Assembly (NCBI GenBank): GCA_009775125.1
Contig: VSPD01000005.1
Coordinates: forward strand, 39,323-103,322
Length of the DNA stretch: 64,000 bases
Direction: 5' to 3'
From: Muribaculaceae bacterium
GTDB taxonomy: Bacteria > Bacteroidota > Bacteroidia > Bacteroidales > Muribaculaceae
Shown piece after piece: positions 62,596-64,000 of this stretch. How positions within the stretch are numbered: the stretch's first letter is position 1; the number at the start of each line of letters is the position of its first letter. The translations under genes were made by a program, and so were the position numbers. The notes under the pieces are model-generated. The model was not told the DNA's origin. It did not search any database and saw nothing but the letters and a program-made list of their open reading frames with translations.

Positions 62596-63357
62596 ATGAC
62601 ACCTGAAGAAATTATTGCCCAAGGCACTAAGATATACTCCCGGCCGCGACTCCTCACCGACAACATCACACACTACTGCCCCGGATGCGGACATGGCGTG
62701 GTACACCGCCTTGTGGCCGAACTCATCGACGAAATGGGCCTCGAAGACCGCACCGTAGCCGTAGCTCCCGTAGGCTGCGCCGTGTTTGCTTACAACTACA
62801 TCGACGTCGACTGGGTCGAAGCCGCTCACGGACGCGCGCCCGCCGTAGCCACCGCCCTCTCGCGCCTCAACCCCGAAAACATGGTGTTCACCTACCAAGG
62901 CGACGGCGACCTCGCCGCCATCGGCACAGCCGAGACAATACATGCCGCCAACCGTGGCGAAAACATCACCATCATATTCATCAACAACGCCATCTACGGC
63001 ATGACAGGCGGCCAAATGGCGCCCACCACGCTCCTTGGCCAGAAAACCGCCACATCGCCCTACGGACGCCGCGCCGACCTCAACGGATTCCCGCTGAAAA
63101 TGTCCGACCTCCTCGCCCAGCTCGACGGCACATGCTACGTGACACGCCAGGCCGTTTACTCCCCCGCCGCCGTGCGCAAGACAAAAGCCGCCCTCAAAAA
63201 AGCATTCCAGAACACAATCGACAAACGCGGAACATCCGTGGTGGAAATCGTCTCCAACTGCCCGTCCGGCTGGAAAATGCCCCCGGAAAAAGCCAACGAA
63301 TGGCTCGTGGCCAACATGACAGAAAAATATCCACTCGGCGACCTTAAAAACATTTAA
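62596..63357 (+). CDS. 2-oxoacid:ferredoxin oxidoreductase subunit beta
   Basis: 253 aa. Cys ligands for a 4Fe-4S cluster and TPP pocket in HYCPGCGHGVVHRL and VGCAVFAY. The TPP motif is GDGDLAAIGTAETIHAANRGENITIIFINNAIYGMTGGQM. ATG 62596 is chosen; the in-frame ATG at 62272 is inside the alpha-subunit gene. Partner of the alpha subunit, 50 bp downstream of it, and 10 bp before the gamma subunit. Confidence 0.95.
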   Translation: MTPEEIIAQGTKIYSRPRLLTDNITHYCPGCGHGVVHRLVAELIDEMGLEDRTVAVAPVGCAVFAYNYIDVDWVEAAHGRAPAVATALSRLNPENMVFTYQGDGDLAAIGTAETIHAANRGENITIIFINNAIYGMTGGQMAPTTLLGQKTATSPYGRRADLNGFPLKMSDLLAQLDGTCYVTRQAVYSPAAVRKTKAALKKAFQNTIDKRGTSVVEIVSNCPSGWKMPPEKANEWLVANMTEKYPLGDLKNI

Positions 63358-63367
63358 GACCAACACC

Positions 63368-63904
63368 ATGAAAGAAGAAATAGTTATAGCCGGATTCGGC
63401 GGACAAGGCGTTCTCTCGATGGGCAAGATACTCGCATATGCCGGCCTGATGGACGGTCTCGAAGTGACATGGATGCCCGCCTACGGCCCCGAGCAGCGCG
63501 GCGGCACAGCCAACGTCACCGTGATACTCTCCGACCGCCCAATATCGTCGCCCGTTCTCGACAAATTCGACACAGCAGTAGTGCTCAACCAGCAGAGCCT
63601 CGACAAATTCGAGCCAAAAGTAAAACCCGGCGGCACACTCATCTACGACCCCTCGGGCATACACCGCCTGCCCACGCGCACCGACATAAAAGTAATATCC
63701 GTCGACGCCATGACAGCGGCAATCGAACTCGGCAATGCCAAGACCTACAACATGATACTCCTCGGCGCCATGCTCAAAGCCCGCGACCTCCTCTCGCCCG
63801 AAGCCGTGGAGCGCGGCCTGCGCAAGACCCTCCCCGAGCGTCACCACCACCTCATCCCCCTCAACAACGAAGCCATAATCAAAGGCGCCTCGCTCATCCC
63901 CTGA
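63368..63904 (+). CDS. 2-oxoacid:ferredoxin oxidoreductase subunit gamma
   Basis: 178 aa. POR gamma-type fold: EIVIAGFGGQGVLSMGKILAYAGLMDG, WMPAYGPEQRGGTANVTVILSD and NMILLGAMLKARDLLSPEAVERGLRK. It binds CoA in this family. Last gene of the operon; the remaining 96 bp to the window end show no feature. Confidence 0.94.
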   Translation: MKEEIVIAGFGGQGVLSMGKILAYAGLMDGLEVTWMPAYGPEQRGGTANVTVILSDRPISSPVLDKFDTAVVLNQQSLDKFEPKVKPGGTLIYDPSGIHRLPTRTDIKVISVDAMTAAIELGNAKTYNMILLGAMLKARDLLSPEAVERGLRKTLPERHHHLIPLNNEAIIKGASLIP

Positions 63905-64000
63905 TCCCATCCCCCCGCCCCATACAAGGGTAACACAAGACCCGGGCCACCAACCAAGAGACTACAAAGCTAGCGGAAAAGAGCAGGCAAATAAAAAATT

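Overview
The window comes from a member of the Bacteroidales, most likely a gut Muribaculaceae-type organism; the family is inferred. Supporting evidence: a SusC/SusD pair with an ECF sigma/FecR switch, Bacteroidota promoters (TTTG, about 19-20 nt, TAnnTTTG), many lipoproteins, secreted proteins with PG(L/I)YI...K-type C-terminal tails, a BtuG/BtuB-type cobalamin locus, a TamL/TamB pair and a 2-oxoacid:ferredoxin oxidoreductase. Coding sequence is GC-rich at third positions, which produces long but meaningless antisense frames.

Region 1 (1-18683, +) looks like one polysaccharide/phosphoglycan utilisation locus: the end of an ECF sigma factor, a FecR anti-sigma factor, a small lipoprotein, SusC with an STN domain, SusD, a beta-helix protein, a phosphodiesterase/beta-helix fusion, an exported Gfo/Idh/MocA oxidoreductase, a GH65 enzyme, a glycerophosphodiesterase-SGNH esterase fusion, an organophosphate (GlpT/UhpT-like) transporter and a YdjC-type deacetylase. 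The last three overlap by ATGA. Phosphodiesterases, an ester hydrolase, an alpha-glucosidase/phosphorylase and a glycerol-phosphate-type importer together suggest a glycerol-phosphate-containing glycan such as a teichoic or lipoteichoic acid. This is inference.

Region 2 (18700-22985) has a MenE-like ligase behind a perfect 28-bp inverted repeat, then a convergent CotH-kinase surface protein. Region 3 (23280-30479) is a cobalamin-riboswitch locus: small secreted protein, DUF4465-like protein, surface lipoprotein, BtuG-like beta-propeller and BtuB-like receptor. It is loaded with mobile debris: a 365-bp MITE exactly between a stop and a start codon, a 195-bp MITE, a Y1 (REP-associated type) transposase with a leader of six mirror-symmetric hairpins, and a REP doublet inside the start of the receptor gene. 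Related hairpins, often headed GTAG or GTAA, lie in other intergenic regions.

Region 4 (30494-33479, -) reads rplY, pth, an S4 RNA-binding protein, a hemerythrin protein and a LuxR-type regulator. Region 5 (33717-42385, +) holds tRNA-Ser(GGA), hpt, adk, an acyl-CoA ligase, ychF, a Sua5/YrdC protein, a sugar-phosphate transferase and a ClC channel/transporter. Region 6 (42533-51828, +) holds a small membrane protein, a PstS-like lipoprotein, a TPR protein, a secreted protein, a TPR-transmembrane-HTH regulator, an M16 peptidase and a small secreted protein; the second half is more AT-rich. Region 7 (52220-53787, -) has two tandem CrcB fluoride-channel genes and rubrerythrin. Region 8 (53940-63904, +) has tamB-tamL and a four-subunit 2-oxoacid:ferredoxin oxidoreductase operon.
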